A stretch of 64,000 bases of DNA from the NCBI RefSeq assembly GCF_030704535.1, contig NC_081818.1, forward strand, positions 29,716,001-29,780,000. Reading direction: 5' to 3'. The DNA comes from Vitis vinifera (taxonomy: Eukaryota > Streptophyta > Magnoliopsida > Vitales > Vitaceae). Positions 11,636 to 24,984 of this stretch are shown here, piece by piece. Each line of letters begins with the position of its first letter. Position 1 is the stretch's first letter. The notes under the pieces were generated by a model. The model searched no databases. It was not told where the DNA came from and saw nothing but the letters and a program-made list of their open reading frames with translations. The position numbers were made by a program, and so were the translations under genes.

Positions 11636-14600
11636 CGAGGCGACTACTAATGGGATGGCCATGAAATCGATGACATTGTGAACCATAATTGCATCATGGT
11701 GTTCATCATCATTCATCACCTCGGACCAGGGAGCTCGGTACAACAGCAGCCTTTTGACTTTGGATTCTATGCTAAATTTTCCATACTTGTTATTTATGAT
11801 TTCGCCTGGAATTTCAGACGAATCAGACCTGAAACCCACCTCCTCGGCCTCAAGAACACAAATCTTTGACCTCAAGCGTCACCCCCACGCCACCATTCAA
11901 TTCATTTCCCATCAAAGTTTGCTTAATTCCCTCCCTTTCTTTCTTTTTTTTTTTAAAAAAAAGAGGAAAACTGTTTGGCTGTAGACGAAGAGAGGACATT
12001 GATTTTGGTCCATACGCTTTCTAGATGATTTGGACTGCACCATGTGCCTGAGGATCTCCCATTCACCTCTCAATAAAAACTCTCTGACAACCTACCTCCT
12101 TTTCTCTTTTTCCTCTCTTTCTTTTTCTTCTTTGCAGAGGCACGAGTGTCTGGTTTGTGATTCACTATTTTGGTTGAAATTTGCTGCTTTTAATTCTCAA
12201 CCACCAAGTATCCTTTGGAGTCATTTTTTTTTTTTTTTAATATTCAGTTTCTGGTTCCGTTTGGATCCTGAGAAAGTTGAGAGAAATACAAGAAACTGAA
12301 GACAATGTTTAATTTTAATTTTAATTTTTTGGTAAAAATAGAGTGAATTTTGACAACAAGGGAAAACTATTTTTGATTTTCAATTCCTAAGTAATAATTA
12401 AAAATTATGTTTGGAAACAATTTTTTTGAGCTCTCAAATCATATTTCTTTTATAAATCTTGATGCTGACTTTGCCACTCTTTAAGCTACACTAGAATGAT
12501 AATTGTTGAAAAAATCCAGAGACAGTGGCCCATTACTTGACTATACTTAACCTAATATTTAGGTATAGCCCCAACATCAATTGGTGGCACATCAATAATC
12601 AAATCACCCTAATTCAACCCCATAATGTTTTAGGCGTTTACCCATTTGCTACTTACAAATTATAATAATAATAAATATATATTTAAAATAATAAGTCTAA
12701 TGCCACGTTGGAATGCCACTCTTGAGATCCATATTAGATAGCATTATCCACTATGATACGGATAATATAAAATAAGATCCGAATATGAAAAATATGAACA
12801 ACTCAGATTCAAAATTTTGGTATGATTGAATTTTGAAAAAAGAACAATGAGGGGTGAGTGATGAAGATGGAGCTACCACCTTAGTTGGCAAACACATGAA
12901 AACAGTTGTCAAAAGGGGTGTGAGCCCACCTAATGTTGGGCCCATTGGGCCTTTTAACCGTACACGTGGCCGCATATTTAAGGTTTGTGGAGAGGCCCAT
13001 GTGTGGCAAATAATTGTGACCAACTACCATAAATGGGCTTTGGTAGGTGAAAGTAGTCTATAAATTACAAAAAGTTGCTTTTAAATTCAGATCCGTGGGC
13101 TTGGGCCCACATGCTCACAGATCGGTTTGGTTGTTTACCGGAAAGCACGTGAGGGTTTAGCCTTTAGGTTGTGGGCATCATATCACGGTTAGAGCCCATT
13201 AGAATCGACCAACCCAAGCTCATGTATAAAAATCGGTCAAGGCCATTCGACTAAACCACGTGTTGTGGGCCCTTGACACCTATTTTTCCGATGATGGTCC
13301 AAGATCATTTCAGAAGGGCCCAAAAGTTCATAGGCTGGTTCGAATCATTCATTGGAGAAATGGGCTCAACTCTAGTCCAACCCAACTTTTAATGAATTCA
13401 GGAAGTTTGATTTGTAATTTGGAGTTGGGACCCGAAACTTAATTATTAAGTTAAGCTATATATTTAAAATAAATTTATTACAATAATTTTATTTTAAAAT
13501 TTTAAAGTTATAACCCAACCTGATTTTATAACAAACCAACAAATCTAAACCCGCCTTCATAAATCCGAGCTTAATCTGAATTTAGATGAGTTTAGATTAG
13601 GTAACTTAAAATTATTGTAATAATTCATATGTCACCCGTTTGAGCTTTCCCAGTAATTAAGTTTTTAAGATAGTGGGGGAATGCCCAAATTATATCTATC
13701 ATTTAATAAACAATTTGGTTGGAAATAATGTTTTTATTAAAAAAATAAAATAAAATAAAATTAGGGCGTATGAAAATTAATTAGTTTTTCTCGTCCTCTT
13801 AAAATCATATATAAATAATACCTACTTTTTTTTTTTCTTCTAAAAATCATCATTTTGTTGTTTAAACATATCGAGCAAAAATACTTTTTCTTTTATGATA
13901 TCTAAACAATAATTGAATCTTCATAAAATCCTTTATAATAAAAAAAAACCAAAAATATTTTCATCATAATAACTCCCAAATAAACTCTAAAATTATTGAT
14001 ATTATGAAATATTTGTATCTTACTTTCTATGAGGACTAAAATTTAGGCAAATTGATTGAGTTGATGGTTAATATGAGTTCAACTCAATTTAAGAAACAAC
14101 TTTTAACCTCTTACCTATATAAACTAACTTTATCCAATTTAAATTGATGGAATTAGTAAGACTCGAGTCAAATTATATAATTTAAAGTTTATCTATAATA
14201 ATTTTTTACTATATCTTTATATCAAAATTTGAAATAGTAAATAATTTAAAGACAACATTAAAAAAGTAAAATACATTGAAATGACTTTATAAAATAAATA
14301 AATAAAATATATAGTATAATATAATTTGATGTTTTTTTTTCTTAAATTTGAAAAAGTAAATATTATTAGATGAATGATATACTTTATAAATATTATAAAA
14401 AAAATTAATGAAAAAGTTTGATTGAAAATCTTCTAAACTCGCCTAATTGTTGGTATCTAATTAAATGAGGCAAACCCACCTAAATTACACCCTTACCTTT
14501 CAGATAATATCATATATGGCATAAAAATAAATAAATGATTATTCAAAAATTTAAATACAATTATGCTAGGTGGCAAAAAAATCCCAGAAACAACCCATCC

Positions 14601-14999
14601 ATAGTTAATGCATTTAATCAGAAGGAGTATAAGGTAAAAAAACAGCTCGGATCATGCCACGAGCTTCGTCGGAAGATAAAGTAGAAAACCCCTCTCAAGT
14701 CTCACCAATCAAACCAAACCAATAAAACGGAAGGATTTCCACACGCATTTGCTCGGAAAAACATGAATCATGCCGTAGAAATCCAGAACAGGAGCGGGTG
14801 ATTTGACTGGGAAAGGCTCTCCTCGCATCTCTGTGCAGTGGTGCAAAAGTGGTGGGTCCAATGGTGGGGATGTTACTTGTCTTCTTCTGATCCCACCCGA
14901 AACGCGAAAAACCAAGAGTGGGCTGAGCGTGTTTTCTGTCGCTGTCGGATTGAAGAATTTGATGTGAAGTCTTTGGAGTCTGGGTGGGGAACAAAGATG

Positions 15000-16368
15000 G
15001 TAAGTTCATATTTCATAAAGCCCAAGAAATCTCAAATTCCATTTCCTTGGCTAAAACCCCACTCGTTTCTGCGTAAACCGCGTGGACCTTTGAACCCGTC
15101 TGCCGACTTAACACTTACGAATTTCACATTTCTTTCTCAAAATTATTAAAGAGTGTCGGTCTAATTTTAAAAAATTGAGATATTCTCGATATTGTCGGTA
15201 TAATTTTTCCTTTTTTAGAAATTATTTTTATGTATAATTCTTATTTTATTTTTTTATGCTTTCTTAATTTTTAATAAAATAGTGAAGGTGGGGGAGGGAT
15301 ATTTTTTTTAGCCTAGATTGATATTTGTGAATATATGGTGAGGCATGTGTCCGTACACCTGGTACTTCTGAATCAATGTGGGGGTCTGCGACTCCACAAA
15401 GAGACAATAAGGTTTTTTTTTTAATTGTACTCTTTTGTGAATGGCTCGTACCTTTTACATTTTTCTGAATAACCCCAAAATTATGAATATGTATATATAA
15501 TTTTTATTATTATTTTAAAGTTTACTTTGCGTAAATCATTAAAATTCTAGAACGTCAAAGGTTGACAGAGAATGGTCTGCCCAACAAAAAGGAATTTTTC
15601 AAAGCAAATACGGTAGACTACCTAGTGGGATATCGAGAGAAGGCACTAGAAAATAATACAAAAGAAATAATAAATTTTCAGTATTTATGGTAAAAAAAAT
15701 ATAATTTGTTCCCATGTTTGGTTACTAAGTTATGATTTTCCTTTGTCATGAATTTTTTTATTTTTTATTTTTGTTCAGAAGTTGGTGGGGGGGTTTGAGA
15801 AGGAAAACTTTGCATTTAATAAACTTCCCTTAAGGGGATTCTCTAATGGAATAAACCCAAAAAAGGGCGTTTTTATTTTTTAATTTTTATTATTAATTTA
15901 ATGCTGATTGATTTTCACATTGGGTAATTTTTTTATTTTATTTTCTCACCCAACAGGGTTCGGTCGGTCCAATCTTTTCCCACCTCCCAAACGGGTCCTG
16001 TGGAAATTCTCAGAAGTAATAATATGAAACTGACGTAAATTTTCCATTCATTCAACCCGAAAGAAAGGCGTAAACTTTCAATTTTACCCAATTCTGATTT
16101 CTCTCTGTTGTCTTGAGACTCCAAAACAGACCCTCCAACTGATTAAGCTTTCTCCACATCTATCTCATAACGGTTCTCAGAATTCCTAGGCTCTAAGCAA
16201 CCGAAGGATTAGCTCAAGCCCAAGTAGATGACATGTTATTTTCTATCCTTAGTTTTCGTTCAAAATTCCATATAAATCTCTTCAATTAGGTCAGATTTCA
16301 ACTTCTTTCGATCATATTTTTGTGTAGTGATATGGATTTTTACATTGGTTTTGGGTTTTTTTTTACAG
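15000..16368 (+). other. probable 5'-leader intron of the DUF1666 gene
   Basis: A strong donor (ATG then GTAAGT at 15000) lies at the end of a GC-richer stretch (about 14.8-15.0 kb). A long pyrimidine tract with acceptor TTTTACAG ends at 16368. This would join an untranslated first exon ending at 14999 to leader sequence from 16369, 160 bp before the CDS start. The 1.37-kb intron contains only AT-rich sequence and homopolymer runs. The first exon start is not determined. Inference from splice signals only. Confidence 0.5.
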
Positions 16369-16528
16369 GTGGAGGGTCCTTTTTCTCGAGAAATTCAATG
16401 GAGGAATGAGTTTCATGAAGCGCTCCGTTTCCCCTGTTTTGCTTAGAACTGAATTAAGAGATTGGTGGGTTATATTGATGTGAACCCCATACAGGTTTCT
16501 CTACAATTCCCATTTTGGATTGATCCAA

Positions 16529-19500
16529 ATGGGTTCTGTTAATCAGTTTTTGTACCAGAAGATGGTTCTCTTCGCTCAATCTTTCTGGGTTTCTGTTTCT
16601 ACCTACTTGCTTCCTCTGTTTTCTTTCATCTTCAGATACTTCTTCAGGTATTCATGGTTTCAATATTTTTATTGTTAATGCAAAAGCTTTATTGTTTTCC
16701 CATGGATTGATTTATTTTTTCTCTGTTTTCAGATTTCAGGAAGATGATAAGTCTGGAACGAAGAATTTGAATTTGAATTGGAATGGTTCGGAGAACCCTC
16801 CTCAAGAAATCAAACAAACTGATCTGAATTGCGCAGACCCAGACAAAGAGGCAGAAACAGAAGATGGAGAAGAAGCAGAGCTTGATGCTGTCAAACTTGA
16901 GGATTCGGAGGTTGAAGAAGAGACACCGAAGTCCTTTCTCAGTTTCAAGTTTCAAGCTTATGAAGAGTTCGCCAAAACCCTTGGAGGGAATGGCGATCCT
17001 GTTAGCCCTGAAACCATGAGCACCAACAAGCATGAGTTCATGCATGGGAAGGAAGTCAGCTCTTTCATGGAAGAGCCAGAGGCTGTGAGCTTCACTGTGA
17101 AAGAACTATATACAAATTCCAATGATGGGTCTTCACAGGAAAACGATTTCTCGCAACAGAACTCAGAAGCAGAGGCTGTTCATGGAGAAGTTTCAGAGAT
17201 TTCTCCGAAACTAGATCAGCTTTCTGAAAACGAACTGCCTCATGTTTCTGAAAAGGAAGTTCAGTTTCTTTCTCCAGAGGACGTTTTGGCCTCAGATTCT
17301 AAGTCCGAGGAGTCTACTAATTGGAGCCCTGATTTGTCTCAATCAGTTGATTCGAATAGCAATGAATTTTTGTCTGATAAAGATTTTGAAGAGCTCGATA
17401 ATTTGATAGACATAGGTGGGCAGCAAATAGATTTGAGGGAATTGATGAAGGGAGTTTTAGGCACAGAAGATGATGATTTCCATCAAGAACTTCAAAGACT
17501 GGAAGAATCTGAACTGAATGGTTCAGATGCCTTGGCCTCAGGAATGTTGTCTGAGGAAGATTTTCATGGAGAAAGGGTCAATCCTGAAGAGGAAGAACAT
17601 GGTGGCCAGGCCGGTGGAAACAAGAATAATTTAGATGAGACTGAAGATTCAAACAGATTGGAAACACTGTGGGAACACCAAGAATTGATCGAGCAGCTGA
17701 AGATGGAACTGAGAAAGGTCAGAGCCACAGGCCTGCCCACAATCCTTGAAGAATCCGAGTCCCCAAAGATGATGGAAGACCTCAAGCCTTGGAAGATCGA
17801 CGACAAGAAGTTCCAACACGAAGAGCGAATGGATGAGCTCCACAAGATATACAAGCTTTACAGTGAGAGGATGCGAAAATTCGACATCTTGAATTACCAG
17901 AAGATGTATGCAATAGGTCAGTCCTTCTGTCTTTGTTTTCTTCATGATTACTTGTTTTGAAAAGTCTTTATTTTCCTAAGATCTTGCCATTGAACTAGAC
18001 CATTCAAATAATCCTCCATTATTATACAAGGGACAAGGGCCCAGTGAATCTGGTTAGGTGGGTTGAGGAGAAAATGAAAAAATTGTTCTCATTCAAGCTG
18101 TTCGATGATTTTAACTATCCTAGGATTATGAAATATGAATGGGATTGAGCATACAGAGGAAATCCATTTAAAACATTGATGAAAAAAATCTCGGTTTGGT
18201 GAAGGCTCATGTCAGTAGTTTTTAATGCCACCTAACTTCCATTTAAGGGCGAGGATTGCATTTCAAACCTTGTTTTATTAGGGAATGTCTTTACCTAATT
18301 CCCAATTCTTGTCGGCTTAAACCTATTTTTTGGTACTTTGGAGAACATTGTAGTAGTGAAATGCACTTTGGAGAAGCTATATGCACCAGAAAGGCTTACT
18401 TTTGGCCTAATGATAGTGCCTTTTGTGCTATGTTTGAGGTTTAGGTGTCTGGTTTTCATGTGAATGACCCCACTTCTCATGTGTTTCATGACCATATCAA
18501 TAGGTTTTCTCCAGTCGAAGGACCCACTCCAATCCATTTCAGGCCAGAAATCTTCAGTTCCGGCATTCACGTCTCTTCTGTCCCAGAACTTTCGTCGCAA
18601 AAAGTCTGAAACCGACCCAATGGTGAAGTTCATTAAGGAGTTGCATAGTGATCTAGAGATGGTTTATGTGGGGCAGTTGTGTCTTTCATGGGAGTTCCTC
18701 CATTGGCAGTATGAGAGAGCCCTTGAGCTCTGGGAATCTGACCCTCGTGGGATTCGTAGATACAATGAAGTTGCAGGAGAATTCCAGCAGTTTCAAGTCC
18801 TGATGCAGAGATTCATAGAGAATGAACCATTTCAAGGGCCTAGGGTCCAAAACTATGTCAAAAATCGCTGCGTTCTTCGCAATCTTCTTCAAGTTCCTGT
18901 CATGAGAGGTGACTACTCATAAATACACCACTTCAAGCACTGATACTCATTCCCTAATCACATTCTCCATTCCACTGCAGAGGACAGCTTGAAGGAGCAA
19001 AAAAGGGCCAGAAGAAAGGGACCAGACAATGACACAATCACAAGCGATATGCTAGTTGAGATCATGGAAGAATCCATCCGAATCTTCTGGCGATTTGTCA
19101 GAGCCGATAAGCTCGAGTCCAAGGGGAGGAAGGGGACTCATGTGGAACTCCAAAACCCAGAAGAATCACAACTTTTCATAGAGATTCGAACAAGTCTTCA
19201 AAAGGTTCACTTCCAATCTTCTCATCATATTCTTATTCTCTTTTGCTTTATATAAGCTCACTGAAATGGTCCTTTTCCTCTTTGAATTTGTTCTCTACTG
19301 GGCTGCAGAAGGAGAAGAGGCTGAAAGAGATACTGAGGAGTGGGAACTGCATATTGAAGAAGTTCCAAAAGCATAGGGAGGATGATGGAGATCAAGTGCT
19401 TTACTTCTTCTCTCAAGTGGACATGAGGCTGGTGGCAAGGGTTCTAAGTATGTCTAGAATAACATCAGAGCAGCTAGTTTGGTGTAGGAATAAGCTGAAC

Positions 19501-19563
19501 ACTATTAATTTTGTAAGCAGAAGGATACATGTAGAGCCCTCATTTTTCCTTTTTCCATGTTGA
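16529..19563 (+). CDS. DUF1666 family protein (annotated 'ribosomal protein L34Ae'-like in plants)
   Basis: Five exons read from frame and GT-AG junctions: 16529-16647, 16733-17916, 18504-18908, 18981-19204 and 19309-19563, giving 728 residues. Residues 12-39 form a hydrophobic segment (MVLFAQSFWVSVSTYLLPLF and onward), probably a membrane anchor or signal. Residues 40 to about 400 are very acidic, Glu/Ser/Asp-rich and low complexity. The part after KMYAIGFLQSKDPLQ (about residue 435 on) is the conserved DUF1666 region. It contains SWEFLHWQYERALELW, a run of basic and helical sequence, and QVLYFFSQVDMRLVARVL near the end. The family is plant-specific and of unknown biochemical role. The 'L34Ae' name found in databases should not be read as a ribosomal function. 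The first-exon ATG is chosen because it joins the large exon in frame and supplies the hydrophobic N-terminus. Confidence 0.88.
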
Positions 19564-20961
19564 TTACTAGCTTATTTTTAGGTATAAGCATTGTGACCTT
19601 TTTAACACCTATTTTCATTTTACATTAATATAAAGAGATCATTGTTAGGTGCATGTGATTGTTCAATTGCCATCTTGGCCTAGATGTTTTTGCAAAGATG
19701 GAGACATGAAGTTTACTTATTTCAACCTCAACATTTTTCAAGTCTATGGAGGGCCAAGCCAGTCAGATCTAACCCAACCCAATTGCGGCTCAGGGCAGAA
19801 CTGGGCTTGAGCTCTACCCAACCCCTTCTAATATGTTTGGTTATGAGAAAATACAAAGAAAAAAAAAAATTTAGTTACATTTAGTTCTTAGAAAGTGACG
19901 AGGAAAAAAGAAAGATTTTTTCATTTTTGTCTATCATTAAAATAAGATTAAAGAAGCAAGTAAAAGTCATTTATTAATTTTAAATCTGTTTTTTTTTTCT
20001 TTTCTTTTCACTTTTTCTTCTTCACTTTATTATTATTATTTTTTTTTGTATCTTCTTTTCCACCCATTTTTCAAAACTATATATAGAGTAAGGAACGTGA
20101 TGAGCAAGCTCATTCAAACCTAGTTATACACCTAATAGAGGAATGAATTGGGTATTAGTCACTTTTTAAGAAAATGATTTAAAAATGATTAAAAGATAAA
20201 GAAAATAGTTAATAAAGAGCAAATGTTAAAAGAGTTGAGAAAATGAATGCAAACTCTGTTAATAGTGGTTTGACAATTCGCCTGAAGTCAACTTTCACTC
20301 ATACTTCTCAAACTCCCATCCTAATTGAGTATGAGTTCCACTAAAACTTCAAGGGTTCAACTTCAATTCTTCAATAGGTATTCTTGGATTCAAGATTTTA
20401 ACGAATGCCTTGTAGATGCACTTGAAAACTATGGTTCATGAATGCTTTTACACACTCTTACATATAAGCAACTCGAAATCCCCAAAACACACAACTTGAG
20501 CTCGACATGTTGAGCAATTGGTTTGACCAATTCACTAATTATTGTAGATTAAATGTACCTGTAGGTAACCATTGGGATTTTGGACTTCAATTGATTGTGT
20601 AATTAGTTTGACTAATCCTTGATCTTGCCTTAATGGGTTAAAACTTGTTGCTAGAAGAGAGGGGTACACAAAATTGATTGAGCCTAGCTTAACTCCAAAT
20701 AAACTCTTTTAAGCAAGTTTTGAAAGAATTAAGGTCATAGGTTTAACAAAATTACAAATTTTTGAAGATGTGATCAATTTAAGCTCAACAAATGATTATT
20801 TTTGAAACCTTAAGTGCATGAAATTTTTTTGAAAACTCAAGCGAAATGAGTGAATTATCAGTGAAAAACTCATGCATTTTGAATTATTTAATTTTTACAT
20901 AAAAGAGAAGAAAGAAGTGAAATGAGTTATTAATTTTAAATTATTTTTTATTTTTCTTCAC

Positions 20962-21012
<51 letters not shown>
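20962..21012. repeat. compound (TA)n(GA)n microsatellite
   Basis: About 11 TA units are followed directly by about 15 GA units. A similar compound repeat occurs at 29884-29921. Confidence 0.92.
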
Positions 21013-21015
<3 letters not shown>

Positions 21016-21405
21016 AATATAAAAAAAATCAAATGTGACTAAATTTAGTTAGAAATTTATGAATTTCTAAATTATTTAATTTTTAGAAAAAATTATGATA
21101 GGATGTAACAGGATAAAATTATTTGAAATGATGTAACTAACTTTTCATTTTCCAGTCTAAAAATATTAAAACATATTTTATTTCATATAATTATTAGACA
21201 ATAAGATTTTTTTAAAATATAAATGTCATATAATCAAATAATAATTAATTAACATATGACTTATTATTTATAGATTATATCAAACCCTTAAAATTGTAAC
21301 TCCTCTTAGCTTACCCTTTCAAAAAACCTCTTATTCAAACATCTTCATCCCATTTTCCAATACCATTTTCACTTAATCTTTTACCTCAAAATGACTTAAA
21401 TTTTA

Positions 21406-21665
21406 GGATTAATTGATTAAAAGGGATGAAAACATCCCAAATTTGTAAAACTAGCATATTCTACTCTTGAACTTGAAGAGTAACCCAATTTTAACATAAA
21501 TACCGTTCAATATTTTCATTATTTACATGTGTATTTTAAAGGAAAATGATATTTTTACAAGAAAAAAGTGAGAGTACTCTTGTTCAAAATGGATATTATT
21601 TTGGATTAAAAAAAAAATGTTAGATTTACAATTTCATGTTTTTTTCCTCTTTTAATCGGTTATCC
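21406..21665. mobile_element. 260-bp Tourist-like MITE, copy 1
   Basis: Terminal inverted repeats of about 17-18 bp: GGATTAATTGATTAAAAG on the left, and the reverse complement of the right end reads GGATAACCGATTAAAAG. The element is flanked by TTA on both sides (21403-21405 and 21666-21668). That TTA duplication is typical of PIF/Harbinger (Tourist) MITEs. It has no coding capacity. A second copy of equal length is at 31935-32194. Confidence 0.75.
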
Positions 21666-23232
21666 TTAATATTTATATTTATATATTATATGTTTTTTTA
21701 ATTTAATTGATAAATTATATATTGTAATAGTTTACCTTTTATTTTTTAAATTTAATTTTTAATTTTTAATTTGTTTCGATGATGTTTTTTGTTATTTTAT
21801 AATGATGTTTTTTTAGTTATTTGATATGAATTTGTATGGATGACTTGAATTGTATTATTTTCTCTGAAAACTACTAAAAATTAATTTTTTTAAAAAAATA
21901 TTTTTAATAATGTTACCCAAAAAGCATCACTATTTGTATGTTGTAGATATAGATAATTAAAAGAAAAAAAATGTATTGTTAAGCATTATTATAACCACTT
22001 TTAATAAAAATAAAATATAAATTTCAATCCTTTACAACACTACTAGTTTTTCAAATAAATAATAAAGAGTTTAAAAATAGAATTAAAATAATTTTATTAT
22101 ATTTTAGTTTTTTTTATCTTTTTCATTGTAATTAAATAAGAAATTTTTTGATTATTTTAATAGTTTTTTAGATTGAAATAGTATAGATTAAATTAAGTTA
22201 GTAATTTTAGATTTTTTTTTATAAAATGATAAAATAAGGGTATTTTATTCATTAACTTAAAATAATAAAATTAAAAAACAATAAGTAATCATAATTTTTT
22301 ACTCAACCTCAATTCATTCCTACTTCTCACTCCGTAGATTCTAAATTTAATGTCCAAAACTCTTTCCTTGGCAAAATAGGGAAGTGAGGCTTTTAAAATG
22401 CTTTTAGATTGAGTTAGATGTGACATTGAAAACGGTTGCCCTTTCTTTTTGCTTCAACAATAGATAAAAATAGAGGCAACAAAGCCACCTTACTTAGATC
22501 CCTAGATTGCGTTATTGGATTAACGGAAGTCATAAGACAAATTAATCGTACAAGGACATTCGACTTATTAAAGGCAATGACTTTCATCTACGTAAAAGAT
22601 AATCGATTTTTCCTATTAACATGTCTTCTGCTAGGATTGGGTGTCTGGTGGTATCTTTTGCTAGAGCCCTCATTGGTTCAACCAACGGCTTGCTCGCCTG
22701 AGTATTCTCTCATTTCTTATCATAATTTCTCTAATTTTTATATAGAAACGAAGAAATAAGTAAATTGAGTTTGAAAAAATAAATAAAAATAATTTATTAA
22801 ATTAAAATTTGATTTTATTTATTTATTTTTTAATCATATTTGTTCTAAAAAATTTTAAAAACCAAATATGAGGTTAAGGTGATGCCCATATGTCAATATT
22901 GAAAAGAGATAAAAAAAAAGTCATGAATGATTATTATTTATTAATTAAAGAGAAAATGATATTACATCAAATTGATAAGATTGATAAGAATTTAGAAAGA
23001 TAAAGATTTTGTTTATTAATTATTAAGAGGAAAAAGGAAAAGAAGAAAGGGTGTGTTTACTCTAAAATTTATATCTGAAAGATCTCTTAGTAATTGTTCA
23101 TAAATTCATACCCTCTAGATTGAACCTCTTTAAGACATTTAAATGAAGTTGAGGGGCCCCTTTGGAAAATTGAGAAACTTAACCATTCAATGAATCTCAT
23201 CCGTTCATAGGATTCATCACGGCCATCGGATC

Positions 23233-23262
23233 TAGGGTTTTGGATCCCAAAACCCTATATAT
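23233..23262 (+). promoter_or_regulatory. core promoter of RPL34: paired telo-boxes and TATA box
   Basis: Two telo-box motifs face each other: TAGGGTTT at 23233-23240 and AAACCCTA at 23250-23257. The second overlaps a TATATA box (23256-23261). A pyrimidine-rich stretch follows before the ATG at 23337. Telo-boxes are established elements of plant translation-machinery genes, which fits the gene downstream. Confidence 0.7.
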
Positions 23263-23336
23263 TCATTTCTCTCCCATTGCGCAAAACCCCTTTTGTTTCG
23301 GTCGTCTTCAGCAGAGGGAGGTGAGAGTGCTTGAAA

Positions 23337-24984
<1,648 letters not shown>

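Larger units (their letters stand above)
6267..14600. other. long gene-poor AT-rich region
   Basis: No coding gene can be supported. The first part is presumably more of the MYB promoter. From about 8.5 to 9.3 kb there is a degenerate tandem array, and at 11.43-11.64 kb a perfect tandem duplication; both are listed separately. Around 10.8-10.97 kb there is a short degenerate run of CTTGACTT-like words. A moderately GC-richer stretch at about 12.85-13.43 kb has short open frames on both strands but no recognisable domain. It could be a decayed repeat or gene fragment. Confidence 0.5.
19564..23232. other. intergenic region with one clear MITE and repeat debris
   Basis: No gene is supported. 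The stretch 20.2-20.75 kb has the texture of old retroelement-derived sequence but no identifiable domain. A compound TA/GA microsatellite lies at 20962-21012 and a 260-bp Tourist-like MITE at 21406-21665. An open frame at 22436-22759 has no recognisable domain and sits in repeat-like DNA. The right edge is the promoter of the ribosomal protein gene. Confidence 0.5.

Noticed and set aside
11612-11875. 87-codon minus-strand frame (EAEEVGFRSDSSEIPGEI...)
   Set aside because: It begins with TTG rather than ATG, ends in the 104-bp duplication and matches no family I know.
12751-13442. Short frames on both strands in a slightly GC-richer patch
   Set aside because: No recognisable motif and no supporting splice signals; could be decayed repeat but not callable as a gene.
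14695-15149. Frames of about 100 codons on both strands
   Set aside because: They overlap the likely promoter and untranslated first exon of the DUF1666 gene; open in both directions with no domain.
22436-22759. 107-codon plus-strand frame with a hydrophobic stretch
   Set aside because: No family signature, AT-rich flanks, and it fades into repeat-like sequence; insufficient for a gene call.
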